DNA of 64,000 nt from Streptococcus anginosus (GTDB lineage: Bacteria; Bacillota; Bacilli; Lactobacillales; Streptococcaceae): contig NZ_LR134283.1 of assembly GCF_900636475.1 (NCBI RefSeq), forward strand, positions 1,116,001-1,180,000, given 5' to 3'. Within the stretch, counting starts at the first letter, position 1, and each line of letters begins with the position of its first letter. Below are positions 1-11,664 of the stretch, piece after piece. The notes below the pieces were generated by a model. It did not search any database. It had not been told where the DNA came from and worked only from the letters and a program-made list of their open reading frames with translations. The translations under genes and the position numbers were made by a program.

Positions 1-981
1 TGGCTTAGGCGTAGGCTTACTACTGACTGCTTCTTTTGTAGGAGTAGGTGTTGACTTCGTCGCAGAAGTCAAGGTATTTTGTGATACTTTCGGCAGTGTC
101 TTTGTGTCTGCTTTAGCAGTGTCATCAAAAACTAGTTTTTTCTCATTTCGACGGTCAGCAGATAAGCAGCTTGATAAATCCACATACATTTCTGCAACTG
201 ACTGATAACGATCCGTCAATTTTTTTGCCGTTGCCTTGATGACTACATTTTCCAATGCTTGTGGAACGTTTGGATTTTCAGCAATCACAGAAGGAAGAGG
301 CTTTTGGAAATGCTGTAGGGCAATCGTAACAGCACTATCTCCATCATAAGGGATATGTCCTGTCAGCATTTCATAGAAAATAATCCCCATGGCATAAATA
401 TCGCTCTGAACGGTCGCTTTTGAACCACGCGCCTGTTCTGGTGACAAATAATGTACAGACCCCAGCATAGAGTTGGTTTGCGTTAAGCTCGTTTCTGCAA
501 AAGCTACCGCAATTCCAAAGTCAGTGACTTTTGCATCGCCATCTGGAGTTAAAAGGACATTTTGAGGTTTCAAATCACGGTGAACAATCCCGTGCGTGTG
601 TGCCAAACGCATCGCCAAAAGGATTTGTCCCATGATTCGAACCGCTTCTTCATTGGACAAAGGAGCATGCTCTTTGATATAGCGCTTTAAGTCGAGTCCA
701 GCCACATATTCCATTGCTAGATATTGCTGACCTTCTTCTTCTCCAATGTCGGTAATCCGAACAATATGAGGATGATCCAAGTCTGCCATAGCTCGCGCCT
801 CTCTTTGAAAACGCGCCACAGCAATCGGATCCGTCTGATAATTCGTTCTTAGAACTTTAACCGCGACTTCTTCCCCGTCTAAAATCAAATCTTTGGCCAA
901 GTAAACATCTGCCATGCCACCTCGACCAATTTGTTTGATGATTTTATATCGTCCGGCAAATATCTTGCCGACTTGAATCAT
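1..981 (-). CDS. stkP: Serine/threonine protein kinase StkP (PknB-type), 5' part only
   Basis: Membrane Ser/Thr kinase that senses peptidoglycan and phosphorylates division proteins. I translated the minus strand from the ATG at 979-981; the gene runs off the window start, so only about 327 residues are visible. The kinase domain is intact: Gly-rich loop near residues 19-22, catalytic Lys42, HRD loop with Asp136, Lys138 and Asn141, and DFG Asp154. A Thr/Ser/Pro/Lys-rich linker begins after about residue 285; the membrane segment and PASTA repeats expected in the family lie outside. It overlaps the phosphatase gene upstream by 4 bases (ATGA), so kinase and phosphatase are translationally coupled. 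MapZ and GpsB, known partners or substrates in relatives, are also in this window. Confidence 0.95.
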   Translation of the reverse strand, partial: MIQVGKIFAGRYKIIKQIGRGGMADVYLAKDLILDGEEVAVKVLRTNYQTDPIAVARFQREARAMADLDHPHIVRITDIGEEEGQQYLAMEYVAGLDLKRYIKEHAPLSNEEAVRIMGQILLAMRLAHTHGIVHRDLKPQNVLLTPDGDAKVTDFGIAVAFAETSLTQTNSMLGSVHYLSPEQARGSKATVQSDIYAMGIIFYEMLTGHIPYDGDSAVTIALQHFQKPLPSVIAENPNVPQALENVVIKATAKKLTDRYQSVAEMYVDLSSCLSADRRNEKKLVFDDTAKADTKTLPKVSQNTLTSATKSTPTPTKEAVSSKPTPKP

Positions 982-1718
982 TCTGCGTCCTCCTTATGAT
1001 AATGAACCAGGGCAACTGTAATATTGTCCAGACCACCTGCATTATTTGCAAAGCGAATCAAGGTTTCCGCTTTTTCTGAAAGAGCAATATCGCTTGTCAT
1101 AATATCATAAATTTCACTTTCTGAAATCATATTGGACAAACCATCGCTATTTAAAATAATGTAATCATCATCTTCTAAGCTAATCATGCCAACATCAGGC
1201 TGCACTTCGCCTCTTTGACCGATTGATTGCGTGATGATGTTGCGTTGTGGATGACGCTCTGCCTCCTCAGGCGTAATTTGTCCCGCCTTAAGCAATTCAT
1301 TTACCAGAGAATGGTCGCTCGTCAACTGACGATAACTTTCACCGCGCACTAAACCAATACGAGAATCCCCTACATGGGCATAAATTGCTTGATTACCAAT
1401 AATCGCTAAGGCTTCAAGCGTCGTTCCCATGCCTTTATATTCTTCATCTTGACCAAATTTATGAACTTTTTGATTTTCTGTTTCGAGATGTTCTGCGAAC
1501 CACTCACGAACGCCGTTAATGGAATCAATTTGAGTATCCACCCAAGCGGCACCGAGGTCTGTTACTGCCATTTCACTAGCAATATTACCGGCACGGTGAC
1601 CTCCCATACCATCTGCTAAAAGAACCATTGTCATACCGGCACGATTAACAAATTGATTGGCATAATCTTGATTATTTGTACGCTTCTGACCAACATCTGT
1701 TAATAATGAAATTTCCAT
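978..1718 (-). CDS. pppL: PP2C-type protein phosphatase paired with StkP
   Basis: Mn-dependent Ser/Thr phosphatase (PppL/PhpP/Stp family) of 246 aa that reverses StkP phosphorylation in the cytosol. PP2C metal-binding motifs are visible: Asp18, the DGMGG motif at Asp36-Gly40, a DGLS motif near residue 192 and a GGLDNIT motif near residue 230. There is no membrane segment. The stop overlaps the stkP start by 4 bases. A GGAGG-like site lies about 11 bases before the ATG, and rsmB ends 18 bases upstream, so it probably belongs to a long priA-fmt-rsmB-pppL-stkP operon, as in other streptococci. Confidence 0.95.
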   Translation of the reverse strand: MEISLLTDVGQKRTNNQDYANQFVNRAGMTMVLLADGMGGHRAGNIASEMAVTDLGAAWVDTQIDSINGVREWFAEHLETENQKVHKFGQDEEYKGMGTTLEALAIIGNQAIYAHVGDSRIGLVRGESYRQLTSDHSLVNELLKAGQITPEEAERHPQRNIITQSIGQRGEVQPDVGMISLEDDDYIILNSDGLSNMISESEIYDIMTSDIALSEKAETLIRFANNAGGLDNITVALVHYHKEDAE

Positions 1719-1736
1719 ACTGTCAGTTTCCTCCTG

Positions 1737-3059
1737 TTAGGATATTCGTTTGAATTGACTGATGAAAAAACCGTCACTTCCATATAATTCCGGTGTAATT
1801 AAGATACAGCCGTCTTTTAGAATATCCTGTCTATTATGTTCTAGTTTTACCTGTTCAAAATTTGGATGAGCTGCCAAAAACTGCTCAACAACTTGAAAAT
1901 TTTCTTGCGAAACAATCGTACAGGTACTGTAAGTTATTATACCACCTTTTCGCAAGCTTTGACAAACACTATCCAGTATCTCAAGCTGAATTTTTTGCAA
2001 CGAGGCAAAATCTGCATTTTCTTTATTATATTTAATATCTGGTTTCCGTCGGATTAGACCAATTCCTGAACACGGCGCATCTACTAAAATTTTATCAAAG
2101 GCGTCTGCTCCAAAAGTTTCAAAAACCTTTCTCGCATCTAGCTTTTTCGTAATCACTTTATCTGCCACACCTAAGCGCTGTGCATTTTCTTTTATCAGAG
2201 CCAACTTATGCTCATAGAGATCTAATGCCGTGACCTGTCCTGTCGTTAAGTAAGAAGCAATGTGCATGGTTTTACCACCGGGTGCACTGCATGCGTCTAA
2301 CACTTTTTCATCGCCGCGCAATTCAAGAGTTGGCGTGACCAATTGGCTAGACTCGTCTTGAATAGTAATAGCACCTTCCTCAAACAAGGCATGCCCTGCA
2401 AAATGACCGTGGCTTTTCACCAACGCACTCGGAGCTAATAGCGAATCTTCTACCTGCAACACTTGTTTTAATTTTTCTTTACGGCTTAAATCCACCACTC
2501 GAACACTGGCTTTATTCCGAAGAAATAAACTCTCGAAAATAGCTAGAGCTCGTTTTTCACCGTACTCTTCAATCAGCACTTTAACCAGCCAAACTGGCAA
2601 AGAATATTGAATAGAATAGCGTTTGTTTTTACGTTTAATACTGCCTATATCTGCTACACCGTCCCGCAATAATCCTCGCAGTACTGCATTGACGAACTTT
2701 TCGCTTCCCTTTTTTCGTGCCTTTGCCAACTCTACCGCTTCATTGACGACCGCATGCGCTGGAATTTTATCAAGATACTGTATTTGATACAAACTCATCA
2801 ACAAAAGAATATAAAGCCAGGAATCCAACTTATCTCGATTTTCAATAACATGAGACAAATACCATTCTAAAGTGATTTTACGTGCAACGGTACCATATAC
2901 GATTTCTGTTACAAGTCCTTTGTCTGCAGAACTTAAAGGCACTCCTAGCAAAGTCTGGTTGAGAGCAATATTAGAATAAGCTCCTTCTGAAAAAACTGCT
3001 TCTAAAACTGCAAGAGCCGTTTGCCGCGCTGTTTTTATTTTATTGACCAAAGAAATCAC
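1737..3059 (-). CDS. rsmB: 16S rRNA (cytosine-967-C5)-methyltransferase RsmB
   Basis: SAM-dependent m5C methyltransferase (RsmB/Sun) of about 440 aa that modifies 16S rRNA. It has an N-terminal NusB-like helical domain (residues 1-140) and a C-terminal Rossmann domain with the [13 protein letters not shown] loop. The two family cysteines are present: one in a DAPCSGIG motif and the nucleophile in YSTCT. The longest reading starts at GTG 3057-3059. A TTG at 3048-3050, five bases after an AGGTGA ribosome site, is an equally good start and fits the usual N-terminus better. Either start overlaps the end of fmt, implying coupling. Confidence 0.93.
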   Translation of the reverse strand: MISLVNKIKTARQTALAVLEAVFSEGAYSNIALNQTLLGVPLSSADKGLVTEIVYGTVARKITLEWYLSHVIENRDKLDSWLYILLLMSLYQIQYLDKIPAHAVVNEAVELAKARKKGSEKFVNAVLRGLLRDGVADIGSIKRKNKRYSIQYSLPVWLVKVLIEEYGEKRALAIFESLFLRNKASVRVVDLSRKEKLKQVLQVEDSLLAPSALVKSHGHFAGHALFEEGAITIQDESSQLVTPTLELRGDEKVLDACSAPGGKTMHIASYLTTGQVTALDLYEHKLALIKENAQRLGVADKVITKKLDARKVFETFGADAFDKILVDAPCSGIGLIRRKPDIKYNKENADFASLQKIQLEILDSVCQSLRKGGIITYSTCTIVSQENFQVVEQFLAAHPNFEQVKLEHNRQDILKDGCILITPELYGSDGFFISQFKRIS

Positions 3060-3975
3060 CTACTAATAATTGCCGTCCCAGACCATTCAGAAAATCAATG
3101 ATAGTCATTTTGGGCTTTCCAGCTGGCTGTACTGTTTTCAGAGAAAGTGCGCCCTCACCAGCTGCTACAATCAATTCCTTTTTCCTGATAGCAAGAATTT
3201 CTCCCGGTTGACCAGCCCCTTCTACTGGAGTAGCTTTGTAAATTTTAAAACGTTCTCCATTTAAAAGCGTATGCGCTACTGGCCACGGATACATGCCTCG
3301 AATCTGATTAAAAAGTTGTCGATTGGTCTTGGTCCAATCAATTCTCTCCTCTTCTGGTAAAATATTTGGTGAAAAGGTAACTTGATTTTTGTCTTGCGGA
3401 ACTGGTTTTAAATCTCCAGCTAGATAACTAGGCAAGCTCTCAAGTAGCAAATCGCGTCCGACCAACGCTAACTTTTCAAACATCGTCCCAACATTGTCTG
3501 TTTCCTCAATAGGAATCGCTCGACGCGCAATCATATCACCCGCATCCATCTCTTTGACCATTTCCATAATAGTCACACCGGCTTCTTTGTCACCGTTGAT
3601 AATGGCGTAGTGAATGGGAGCTCCTCCGCGATATTTTGGTAACAACGACGCATGCACATTGACGGCAAAATTGACCGAATCTAGCAATTTGCTTGGTAAA
3701 AATTGACCGAAAGCTGCTGTGACGATACCATCAGCGTTTAAATTCATCAAACTATCTAATTCAGCACTTTTAGACAATTTCTCTGGCTGATAGATTGGTA
3801 AGCCATAGTCTAAAGCCAGTTCTTTAACAGGCGTCATGCGGATTTCTTTTTTACGTCCTACTGCGCGATCTGGCTGTGTAACTACTGCCAAAATCTCGTA
3901 CTGTTTGCTTTCCAGCAATCCTTTAAGCACCGTTGCAGAAAAATTCGGCGTTCCCATAAAAATAATGTTTGTCAT
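3040..3975 (-). CDS. fmt: Methionyl-tRNA formyltransferase
   Basis: Formylates initiator Met-tRNA using 10-formyltetrahydrofolate. The 311-aa length is normal. The formyl-transfer motif [13 protein letters not shown] is present with catalytic Asn106, His108 and Asp144 in the same positions as in E. coli; the C-terminal tRNA-binding domain occupies about residues 205-311. The ATG follows a GAGGAAACC ribosome site. It lies 72 bases after priA in the same direction and its end overlaps rsmB. Confidence 0.96.
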   Translation of the reverse strand: MTNIIFMGTPNFSATVLKGLLESKQYEILAVVTQPDRAVGRKKEIRMTPVKELALDYGLPIYQPEKLSKSAELDSLMNLNADGIVTAAFGQFLPSKLLDSVNFAVNVHASLLPKYRGGAPIHYAIINGDKEAGVTIMEMVKEMDAGDMIARRAIPIEETDNVGTMFEKLALVGRDLLLESLPSYLAGDLKPVPQDKNQVTFSPNILPEEERIDWTKTNRQLFNQIRGMYPWPVAHTLLNGERFKIYKATPVEGAGQPGEILAIRKKELIVAAGEGALSLKTVQPAGKPKMTIIDFLNGLGRQLLVGDFFGQ

Positions 3976-4047
3976 GGTTTCCTCATATTCTTTTTTACTA
4001 TTATATCAGAAGAAAGCCTGCTTTTCTTTAAAAAAGCTAAAATAAGG

Positions 4048-6429
4048 CTACATAAAACTTTGTGGCTCGTGGTCTATACTTAAACGTAAGTCCTTATTGT
4101 CCTTTTCTTGTGTCCAATCCAAAATCTGATTTAAAACCTCTTGTAAATGCTCTTCAAAACGGTATTTAATAATCAATTGATAATGATAGAGATTGTGAGT
4201 GCGGGCAATCGGTTTGGGAGTTGGTCCTAATATCTGAACTTTGTCTGACAAGCCAGAACGTATCATATTTAAAACTTCGTATGACTTTTTGACGACCTCT
4301 GCTTCTATTTTATGAGACAAGGTAAGTCCCACCGTAAAATAATAAGGTGGATAGGCCAACTGCTTTCTAATACTCATTTCATAAGCATAAAAGCCCTCAT
4401 AATCCTGATTTTTCGCAAAAGTAATCGCATAATGCTTCGGATTGTAACTTTGAATAATCACATGACCTTCCTTTTCAGCTCGTCCTGCACGCCCAGCAAC
4501 CTGAGTTAAGAGTTGAAAGGTGCGCTCAGATGAACGAAAATCTGGCAAATTCAAAGCCGTATCCGCATTGAGCACTCCCACGAGAGTAACATTTGGAAAA
4601 TCCAGCCCCTTTGCAATCATCTGGGTTCCCAGCAAAATATCTGCACGCCCTTCACCAAATTCTTTTAAGATTTGTTCGTGACTGCCCTTTTTCCGAGTAG
4701 TATCAACATCCATTCTCAAAATACGAGCTTGTGGAAAAGCTTCTGCTAATTCATCGGAGGCTTTTTGTGTCCCAGTCCCATAGTAACGAATGCTCCGACT
4801 GGAACAATTCGGACAAGTATGAGGAATCCCTTTTGAAAAACCACAATAGTGACAATTCATACTTTTCGTATCCATATGCAAGGTCAAGGAAATATCACAA
4901 TTTGGACAGGTATCAACTGTCCCGCATTCACGACACATGACAAAACTAGAATAGCCACGTCGGTTTAACATCAAGACAACCTGCTCTTTTCTATCTATCT
5001 TATCTTGAATGGCTTCTAACAAAACAGGCGTGAAATTACTAGCTTCATTCTGTCCAATGTAATCACGAAAATCCACAATTTCCACTTCAGGAATCTGAGC
5101 TTGCGGATTGGCTCGCTTGGTCAATTGCAAAAAGTGATACACACCTTTACCAGCCCGCGCTCTGCTCTCTAAACTCGGCGTCGCCGATCCTAGCACTAGG
5201 ACAGCTTGATTGTACTTCGCACGCAACAAAGCCACATCTCGTGCATGATAGCGTGGATTGGAGTCTTGCTTGTAACTCGCTTCATGCTCTTCATCAATGA
5301 TAATTGCACCAATATTTTTTAACGGAGCAAAAATAGCAGAACGAGCACCAACAACCACTTGTGCTTCTCCCCGCTCAACTTTGCGCCATTCATCGTACCT
5401 TTCCCCATTTGAAAGGCCTGAGTGAAGAATGGCTACTTTCTTTCCAAAACGCGAAATGAAGCGGTTTGTAACTTGTGGTGTCAAGGAAATCTCAGGCACT
5501 AACATAATGGCTGTCTTGCCACGGCTGAGCGCCTCTTGAATGACCTGCAAATAAACCTCTGTCTTACCACTACCTGTCACTCCTTCTAGCAGAAATGGCT
5601 TACCACCCTGCCCAATCTGCTGCGTGATAGCTTGAACCGCAGCTTCCTGCTCTTCATTTAGCACCAATGCAGAATCTGTTGCAACATTTTCAAAATAAGC
5701 CTCAGAACGACTAACTTCTTTTTCGATGATTTGTACAGCCTCTTGCTCCACAAAATAATGAATGACCTCTCTTGAAAAATGCTCTTTCAAATCCGCCAAA
5801 CGGTACATGTCAGTCTGACCTTGCAAAACGTCTCGCAAGGCTTGCTTTTTTTTCGCCCGTTGGGGAATGACTAGCTGCTCCAAAATTTCTTGATTAACTT
5901 GATACCATTTTTCTGTTTTAATATGCTTTTGATCTATCGCTTGGTATTCTACCTGAATCGCCCCTTGCCGTGTCAAACGCATTACCTTAGCTTGCAGCTC
6001 TTTATCAAGCGATGAGAAATGCTGCTGATCTGCATTGCCAAAAATGAGCAGTCGATCTTCTTTATTCAAAGAAGGTTGCGCATGAAGAATCTTATCATAG
6101 CTAGAATTCAAAAATCCCGGCAACATAGCTTTTAAAATTGAAATTTTGTAAGAAAAGACAGATTTTCTCAATTCTTCTGCCAACCACAGCTGCTCCTCAT
6201 TTAAAACTGGCGTAAAGTCCAAAACCTCTGCAATCTCTTTCAATTCTGGTGTCGTTTCTTCTGTCAGCTCTACGACAATCCCCTGAATCAAGCGATTGGC
6301 TTTCCCAAAAGGCACATGCACACGCATACCAACTTCTAGCATAGTTGAAAATTCTTTCGGAACCGTATAACTGTAAGGTTTATCAGTCTGCATTAAAGGG
6401 ACATCCACAATGACTTTTGCAAGTTGCAC
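4048..6429 (-). CDS. priA: Primosomal protein N' (replication-restart helicase PriA)
   Basis: Superfamily 2 3'-5' DNA helicase that reloads the replisome at collapsed forks. It carries the N-terminal 3' binding domain, Walker A GVTGSGKT, a DEEH Walker B box (IIDEEHEASYKQ), a cysteine-rich double zinc region (CRECG, CPNC, CHYCG, CPNC) and the helicase C motif TQMIAKGLDFPNV. I chose GTG 6427-6429 (793 aa) because an AGAGGTGGTGAG ribosome site sits six bases before it and the protein then begins at the conserved QLAKVIVDVPL. An in-frame GTG at 6447 would place that site inside the gene. rpoZ ends 58 bases upstream. Confidence 0.95.
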   Translation of the reverse strand: MQLAKVIVDVPLMQTDKPYSYTVPKEFSTMLEVGMRVHVPFGKANRLIQGIVVELTEETTPELKEIAEVLDFTPVLNEEQLWLAEELRKSVFSYKISILKAMLPGFLNSSYDKILHAQPSLNKEDRLLIFGNADQQHFSSLDKELQAKVMRLTRQGAIQVEYQAIDQKHIKTEKWYQVNQEILEQLVIPQRAKKKQALRDVLQGQTDMYRLADLKEHFSREVIHYFVEQEAVQIIEKEVSRSEAYFENVATDSALVLNEEQEAAVQAITQQIGQGGKPFLLEGVTGSGKTEVYLQVIQEALSRGKTAIMLVPEISLTPQVTNRFISRFGKKVAILHSGLSNGERYDEWRKVERGEAQVVVGARSAIFAPLKNIGAIIIDEEHEASYKQDSNPRYHARDVALLRAKYNQAVLVLGSATPSLESRARAGKGVYHFLQLTKRANPQAQIPEVEIVDFRDYIGQNEASNFTPVLLEAIQDKIDRKEQVVLMLNRRGYSSFVMCRECGTVDTCPNCDISLTLHMDTKSMNCHYCGFSKGIPHTCPNCSSRSIRYYGTGTQKASDELAEAFPQARILRMDVDTTRKKGSHEQILKEFGEGRADILLGTQMIAKGLDFPNVTLVGVLNADTALNLPDFRSSERTFQLLTQVAGRAGRAEKEGHVIIQSYNPKHYAITFAKNQDYEGFYAYEMSIRKQLAYPPYYFTVGLTLSHKIEAEVVKKSYEVLNMIRSGLSDKVQILGPTPKPIARTHNLYHYQLIIKYRFEEHLQEVLNQILDWTQEKDNKDLRLSIDHEPQSFM

Positions 6430-6487
6430 ATTCTCACCACCTCTCACTTCTCATTAAAAGAAAAAATAAGATTGAGCTGACCCAACC

Positions 6488-6802
6488 TTAAATCTTTTCA
6501 CCCTCTTCTTTTTCCTTCGCAATTTGTTCTTTGATTTTACGTTCTTCTTCTTCTCTGCGCAAGCGTTCTTCCTCAGCACGTCGACGAACTGCTTCTCGCT
6601 TGCCTTCAGGATCTGGGTGAATCCCGACATTGCCAGATTCGATTTCTTCTAAAGCACGAAGTGTCGATTTGACGGACTTAAACTCTTGAGTCGGAGCTGC
6701 TCCTTCTTCCAATTCATGAGCACGTTTTGCTTCAAGAATCACCAAGGAGTATTTTGAAGGCACCTTATCAAGCAAGGTGTCAATTGAAGGTTTTAACATC
6801 AT
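6488..6802 (-). CDS. rpoZ: RNA polymerase omega subunit
   Basis: Small RNA polymerase subunit that helps fold and assemble beta'. The protein has 104 aa with the family N-terminus (LKPSIDTLL, then SKYSLV and AKRA) and the long charged Glu/Arg/Lys tail typical of streptococcal omega. Two adjacent ATGs are possible starts. It sits 25 bases after gmk, the pairing seen across Firmicutes. Confidence 0.95.
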   Translation of the reverse strand: MMLKPSIDTLLDKVPSKYSLVILEAKRAHELEEGAAPTQEFKSVKSTLRALEEIESGNVGIHPDPEGKREAVRRRAEEERLRREEEERKIKEQIAKEKEEGEKI

Positions 6803-6827
6803 AATCTTGTACCTAATTTCTAAATTC

Positions 6828-7475
<648 letters not shown>

Positions 7476-7618
7476 CTATCTAGTGTAACAAAAAAGCAGT
7501 ATTTTTTCAACTGCTTTTTAGCATAGGTAGATGCTTGTTTTCTGAGAAAACAATGCAAGTCACTCTTACTTGCCTAAAATTATACATTAGTTAGATAAAC
7601 ATTCATTCTTAGTAATGT

Positions 7619-9226
7619 CTATTTGGCATAATCCACAGCACGCATTTCCCGAATGACCGTTACTTTGATATTTCCTGGATATTCGAGGTTGTTTTCAATC
7701 TTTTCACGCACATCATGAGCCAAGATAGTAATCTTATCGTCTTTGATTTGACCAGGATTGACCATAATCCGAATCTCACGACCTGCTTGTAAAGCAAAAC
7801 TATTTTTCACGCCCTCAAAGCTATTGGCAATTTCTTCCAAATCTTGCAGGCGCTTGATATAGCTTTCAAGGGATTCGCTACGAGCACCTGGACGAGCCGC
7901 ACTAAGCGCATCGGCTGCTGCAACAATAACTGCAATCACACTTTCAGGTTCTACATCACCATGATGACTGGCAATTGTATTGACCACAATTGGATGTTCC
8001 TTATACTTACGAGCCAATTCTGTTCCAATTTCCACATGGCTACCTTCCACTTCACGGTCAATAGCCTTTCCAATATCGTGAAGGAAGCCTGCACGGCGAG
8101 CTAAGTTAGCATTTTCACCGAGTTCACTTGCAATGACACCAGACAACTTAGCAACTTCAACAGAATGACGCAATACATTTTGCCCATATGACGTACGGAA
8201 TTGCAAGCGTCCCATAATCTTCATCAAATCCGGATGTAAGTTTGGTGCACCGATTTCATAAGCCGCTGCTTCACCATATTCACGAATCTTATGGTCAATT
8301 TCCAGACGATTCTTCTCTACTAATTCTTCAATGCGAGCTGGGTGGATACGACCGTCTTTCAGCAGGGCTTCCATTGTCATGCGTGCAATTTCACGTCGAA
8401 TAGGATCAAAACCAGATAAAGTCACCACTTCTGGTGTGTCATCAATAATGACATCAATACCCGTTAAACTTTCAAAGGTTCGAATATTCCGACCTTCACG
8501 TCCAATAATGCGACCTTTCATCGTATCATCCGGCAGATGAACTGTTGAATTGGTTTGCTCCGCAACATAGTCACCTGCAATCCGTTGCATGGCTTGGACT
8601 AAAATATCCTTTGCCATTTTATCAGAACGTTCTTTGACTTCTTGCTCTGCTTCACGAATACGCGTCGCAATTTCCTTTGATAACTTATCCTCAGTCTGAG
8701 TGAGAATGATATCTCTGGCTTCAGTTTGTGAAAGTGAAGCAACACGCTCTAATTCTGCTTCTTTGTGCTGCTCCAACTCTGTCAGTTTGTTTTCACGCGC
8801 CTCAAGGTTTTTGTTTCTATCAGAAATACTTTGTTCTTTCTGCTCGAGTGTTTTTTCTTTGTTGGTCAAATTGTCATCTTTACGATCAAGACTTGTCGCA
8901 CGTTCTGTCAAACGACTTTCCAATTGCTTCAATTCTTGACGATCAGATTTAAATTCTGCCTCAACTTCTTCTCGATATTTTCTGGCTTCTTCTTTTGCCT
9001 CTAACAGTGCTTCTTTTTTAAGGGATTTACTTTCGCGCTTCACTTCTTTTAATAACAAATCCGCTTCGCGCTCAGCTTGTCCACGTAAATTAGTTGCTTC
9101 TTGTTCAGCATTTAAAAGAGTAAGTTCCGCAGCTTCTTTCGCTGATTTCATGCGAGCTGTAATACTTACATATCCAATGACTAAACCAATGATGACGGCA
9201 AAAACACCTGCAAAAATCATTTCCAT
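7619..9226 (-). CDS. rny: Ribonuclease Y
   Basis: Membrane-anchored endoribonuclease that initiates mRNA decay. The 535-aa protein has, in order, one N-terminal membrane helix (about 4-22), a long Glu/Lys/Arg-rich coiled coil (about 25-200), a KH RNA-binding domain with the [11 protein letters not shown] motif near residue 240, and an HD domain with [10 protein letters not shown] and a second SHHGD motif. The ATG follows a GAGGTAAAAAC site. The 160-base gap to gmk holds no gene. Confidence 0.95.
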   Translation of the reverse strand: MEMIFAGVFAVIIGLVIGYVSITARMKSAKEAAELTLLNAEQEATNLRGQAEREADLLLKEVKRESKSLKKEALLEAKEEARKYREEVEAEFKSDRQELKQLESRLTERATSLDRKDDNLTNKEKTLEQKEQSISDRNKNLEARENKLTELEQHKEAELERVASLSQTEARDIILTQTEDKLSKEIATRIREAEQEVKERSDKMAKDILVQAMQRIAGDYVAEQTNSTVHLPDDTMKGRIIGREGRNIRTFESLTGIDVIIDDTPEVVTLSGFDPIRREIARMTMEALLKDGRIHPARIEELVEKNRLEIDHKIREYGEAAAYEIGAPNLHPDLMKIMGRLQFRTSYGQNVLRHSVEVAKLSGVIASELGENANLARRAGFLHDIGKAIDREVEGSHVEIGTELARKYKEHPIVVNTIASHHGDVEPESVIAVIVAAADALSAARPGARSESLESYIKRLQDLEEIANSFEGVKNSFALQAGREIRIMVNPGQIKDDKITILAHDVREKIENNLEYPGNIKVTVIREMRAVDYAK

Positions 9227-9400
9227 GTTTTTACCTCAAATTATTGATATTGAATTGTAAAATTCTTAATTATTTTATCATAAAAATCAATTTTTCACAA
9301 ACTAAATTCTTATAAATACGTGACGGTTTTCACATTCTTTTTTGCGAATCCTTTTTCCTGACAGGCTTTGTTAAGCAGAAAATTTTTTCTTTGCTAGAGC

Positions 9401-9442
9401 AAAATATGGTATAATTTATTAAAAGTAAAAGGAGTTCTATTT
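9401..9442 (+). promoter_or_regulatory. luxS promoter and ribosome site
   Basis: An extended -10 (TGG then TATAAT, TATAAT at 9410-9415) lies 28 bases before the luxS ATG, with AAAGGAGTT as ribosome site. The -35 is poor, as expected for an extended -10 promoter. Confidence 0.6.
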
Positions 9443-9925
9443 ATGGTCAAAGAAGTCATTGTTGAAAGTTTTGAGTTGGATCACACGATTGTCAAAGCCC
9501 CCTACGTACGCTTGATTGGCGAAGAGGTGGGACCTAAAGGGGACATCATTTCCAACTTTGATGTTCGTCTGGTACAGCCTAATGAAGATGCCATTCCGAC
9601 CGCTGGACTTCATACGATTGAACATCTGCTAGCTAAGCTCATTCGTACTCACATTGATGGTATGATTGATTGCTCACCTTTTGGTTGTCGGACAGGATTT
9701 CACATGATTATGTGGGGTCAGCATAGCTCAACTGAAATTGCCAAAGTCATCAAGGCAGCTTTAGAGGAAATTGCTGAAATCACTACTTGGGAAGATGTCC
9801 CTGGTACGACTATTGAATCTTGTGGCAATTACAAAGATCACAGCCTCTTTTCCGCTAAAGAATGGTGCAAACTAATCCTAGAAAAAGGCATTTCTGATGA
9901 TGCCTTCGAGCGTCATCTTGTGTAA
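9443..9925 (+). CDS. luxS: S-ribosylhomocysteine lyase LuxS
   Basis: Converts S-ribosylhomocysteine to homocysteine and DPD, the AI-2 precursor, in the activated methyl cycle. The 160-aa length is standard. The iron site is complete: His57-x-x-Glu60-His61 (HTIEH) and Cys127 in SCGNY; Cys82 (FGCRTGF) is the conserved active-site cysteine. It is a single plus-strand gene between minus-strand neighbours, with its own promoter, ending in a repeat-type terminator region shared with ahpF. Confidence 0.97.
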   Translation: MVKEVIVESFELDHTIVKAPYVRLIGEEVGPKGDIISNFDVRLVQPNEDAIPTAGLHTIEHLLAKLIRTHIDGMIDCSPFGCRTGFHMIMWGQHSSTEIAKVIKAALEEIAEITTWEDVPGTTIESCGNYKDHSLFSAKEWCKLILEKGISDDAFERHLV

Positions 9926-9931
9926 ATTAAA

Positions 9932-10116
9932 AAATGAGGTCGGGACAAAAGTTCCCAGCCTCATGCATTTTATAGTTTAGCTTGCAAGACGCAGTGGTTG
10001 GTTGGATATCCTTATTCCTAATCATACCGGTGATAGCGGCTATCCTAACCAACTGTGCGGAAAGTGGGACGACGAAATCACATTCTTCGAATGATTGATT
10101 TCTGTCCCACTCTCGT
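9932..10116 (-). repeat. Dispersed ~185-bp hairpin repeat between luxS and ahpF (copy a)
   Basis: Noncoding block between convergent genes. It has one hairpin at each end: GAGGTCGGGACAAAAGTTCCCAGCCTC next to luxS, and a GTGGGACAGAAATC arm pairing with GATTTCGTCGTCCCAC next to ahpF. Read on the minus strand it aligns from end to end with the block at 42587-42767: GAGTGGGACA, TTCGAAGAA, GATTT-TCGTCCCAC, CCGCACAGTTG, ACCACTGCG, CTTGCAAG and a closing GGACTTTTGT-like hairpin, in the same order. It probably terminates both genes. Confidence 0.75.
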
Positions 10117-10121
10117 TTTTT

Positions 10122-11654
10122 TTATTGACGAATCAAATAATCAAATGCTCCCAAAGCTGCCGTCGCTCCTGAACCCATTGAAATAATGATTTGTTTATAA
10201 GCGCTATCTGTACAATCACCTGCTGCAAAAATTCCTGGCACATTTGTTGCACCATGTTTGTCAACAATAATTTCACCACGTTCATTAAGAGCAACTGAAC
10301 TATCTTTGAGCCAGTCTGTATTTGGTAAAAGACCAATTTGAACAAAGACACCGCTGAGTTCAATTTTATGTTCTTCATTATTCGCACGATCGAGATAAGT
10401 AATGGCTTCAACTTGATCGGAACCATGAATTTCTTTTGTAGCTACATTGGTTAGAACTGTCACGTTTTTAAGTTGCTGTACCCTGTCTTGCAATACTTGA
10501 TCGGCTTTCAAAGTTGGTAGAAATTCTAACACATAAACATGCTCTGCCAGACCAGCTAAGTCAATTGCTGCTTCAATTCCAGAATTTCCTCCACCGATAA
10601 CAGCCACTTTTTTACCTGTAAAAATAGGACCATCGCAATGTGGACAATTAGTTACACCTTTGGTTCGGAATTCTTCTTCACCAGGAACATTAACATTTCG
10701 CCAGCGAGCACCAACAGAAAGAACTGCTGTTTTCGCTTTCAGAACAGCTCCATTTTCAAGCTCCACTTCAATCAAATCCTTTTTCTCAATGTTCTTCACA
10801 CGTTGATTCTTCATGATATCAATTGGATATTTCTTGGCATGTTCTTCTACCTGCGCCATCAGCTTAGGTCCTTCTGTATAAGGCGTACCAATCATATTTT
10901 CGATACCGACAGTCTCCATAACTTGTCCACCGAAAGTTTCAACGACCATACCTGTACGAATTCCCTTACGAGCAGCATAAATAGCTGCGCTGCTTCCTGC
11001 AGGTCCGCCCCCAACAACCAACACATCAAATGGTTCTTTTTTGTCAAATTCTTCACTTGAAGCAGGTCCAGAAATCTTGTCGAGCAGTTGCTCAATGGTC
11101 ATACGACCATTTGCAAATTCTTCACCATTTAGAAAAACCGTTGGGACAGCCATGATCTTTTTGTCTTCAACTTCTTGTCTAAACATGCCCCCTTCAACCA
11201 TTGTGTGGCTGATAGTTGGATTCAGCACAGCCATTGTATTCAGTGCTTGAACAACGTCTGGACAATTATGACAGGTTAAGCTGACATAAGTTTCAAAATG
11301 AAGCGGCTGCTTAATAGCTTGAATTCGTTTTATAACAGCATCTTCTACTTTTGGTGCGCGACCAGAGACTTGCAGCAAAGCCAGCACAAAAGATGTAAAT
11401 TCATGCCCTAAGGGAAGTCCTGCAAACTGCACACGACCTGCTTGACCAACTTGTGTCACAGTAAAACTTGGTTTACGGTTAGTTTCTGTATTTTCTAGTG
11501 ATAAGCGAGGAGACATCGCTACAATTTCATCTAGAAAAGCCCGAACCTGATCAGAACGCTCATCTTGACCTAAAGAAGCTTGAAATACAACATCAGATTC
11601 TAGAAGCTCCAAATACTGCTTCAGTTGCGCTTTAATTGTTTCATCTAAAGCCAT
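10122..11654 (-). CDS. ahpF: Alkyl hydroperoxide reductase flavoprotein AhpF (NADH:peroxiredoxin reductase)
   Basis: FAD enzyme that passes electrons from NADH to AhpC. There are two N-terminal thioredoxin-like folds with redox motif CHNC at Cys128/Cys131, then a thioredoxin-reductase-like part with FAD motif GGGPAG (215-220), a second redox pair CPHC at Cys337/Cys340 and a C-terminal FAD motif (GIFAAGDC). The ATG at 11652-11654 gives 510 aa and follows AAGGAGG at five bases; a longer reading adding eight residues at 11678 would begin inside ahpC. It lies 10 bases after ahpC, in one operon. Confidence 0.95.
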   Translation of the reverse strand: MALDETIKAQLKQYLELLESDVVFQASLGQDERSDQVRAFLDEIVAMSPRLSLENTETNRKPSFTVTQVGQAGRVQFAGLPLGHEFTSFVLALLQVSGRAPKVEDAVIKRIQAIKQPLHFETYVSLTCHNCPDVVQALNTMAVLNPTISHTMVEGGMFRQEVEDKKIMAVPTVFLNGEEFANGRMTIEQLLDKISGPASSEEFDKKEPFDVLVVGGGPAGSSAAIYAARKGIRTGMVVETFGGQVMETVGIENMIGTPYTEGPKLMAQVEEHAKKYPIDIMKNQRVKNIEKKDLIEVELENGAVLKAKTAVLSVGARWRNVNVPGEEEFRTKGVTNCPHCDGPIFTGKKVAVIGGGNSGIEAAIDLAGLAEHVYVLEFLPTLKADQVLQDRVQQLKNVTVLTNVATKEIHGSDQVEAITYLDRANNEEHKIELSGVFVQIGLLPNTDWLKDSSVALNERGEIIVDKHGATNVPGIFAAGDCTDSAYKQIIISMGSGATAALGAFDYLIRQ

Positions 11655-11664
11655 ATAAGCCTCC

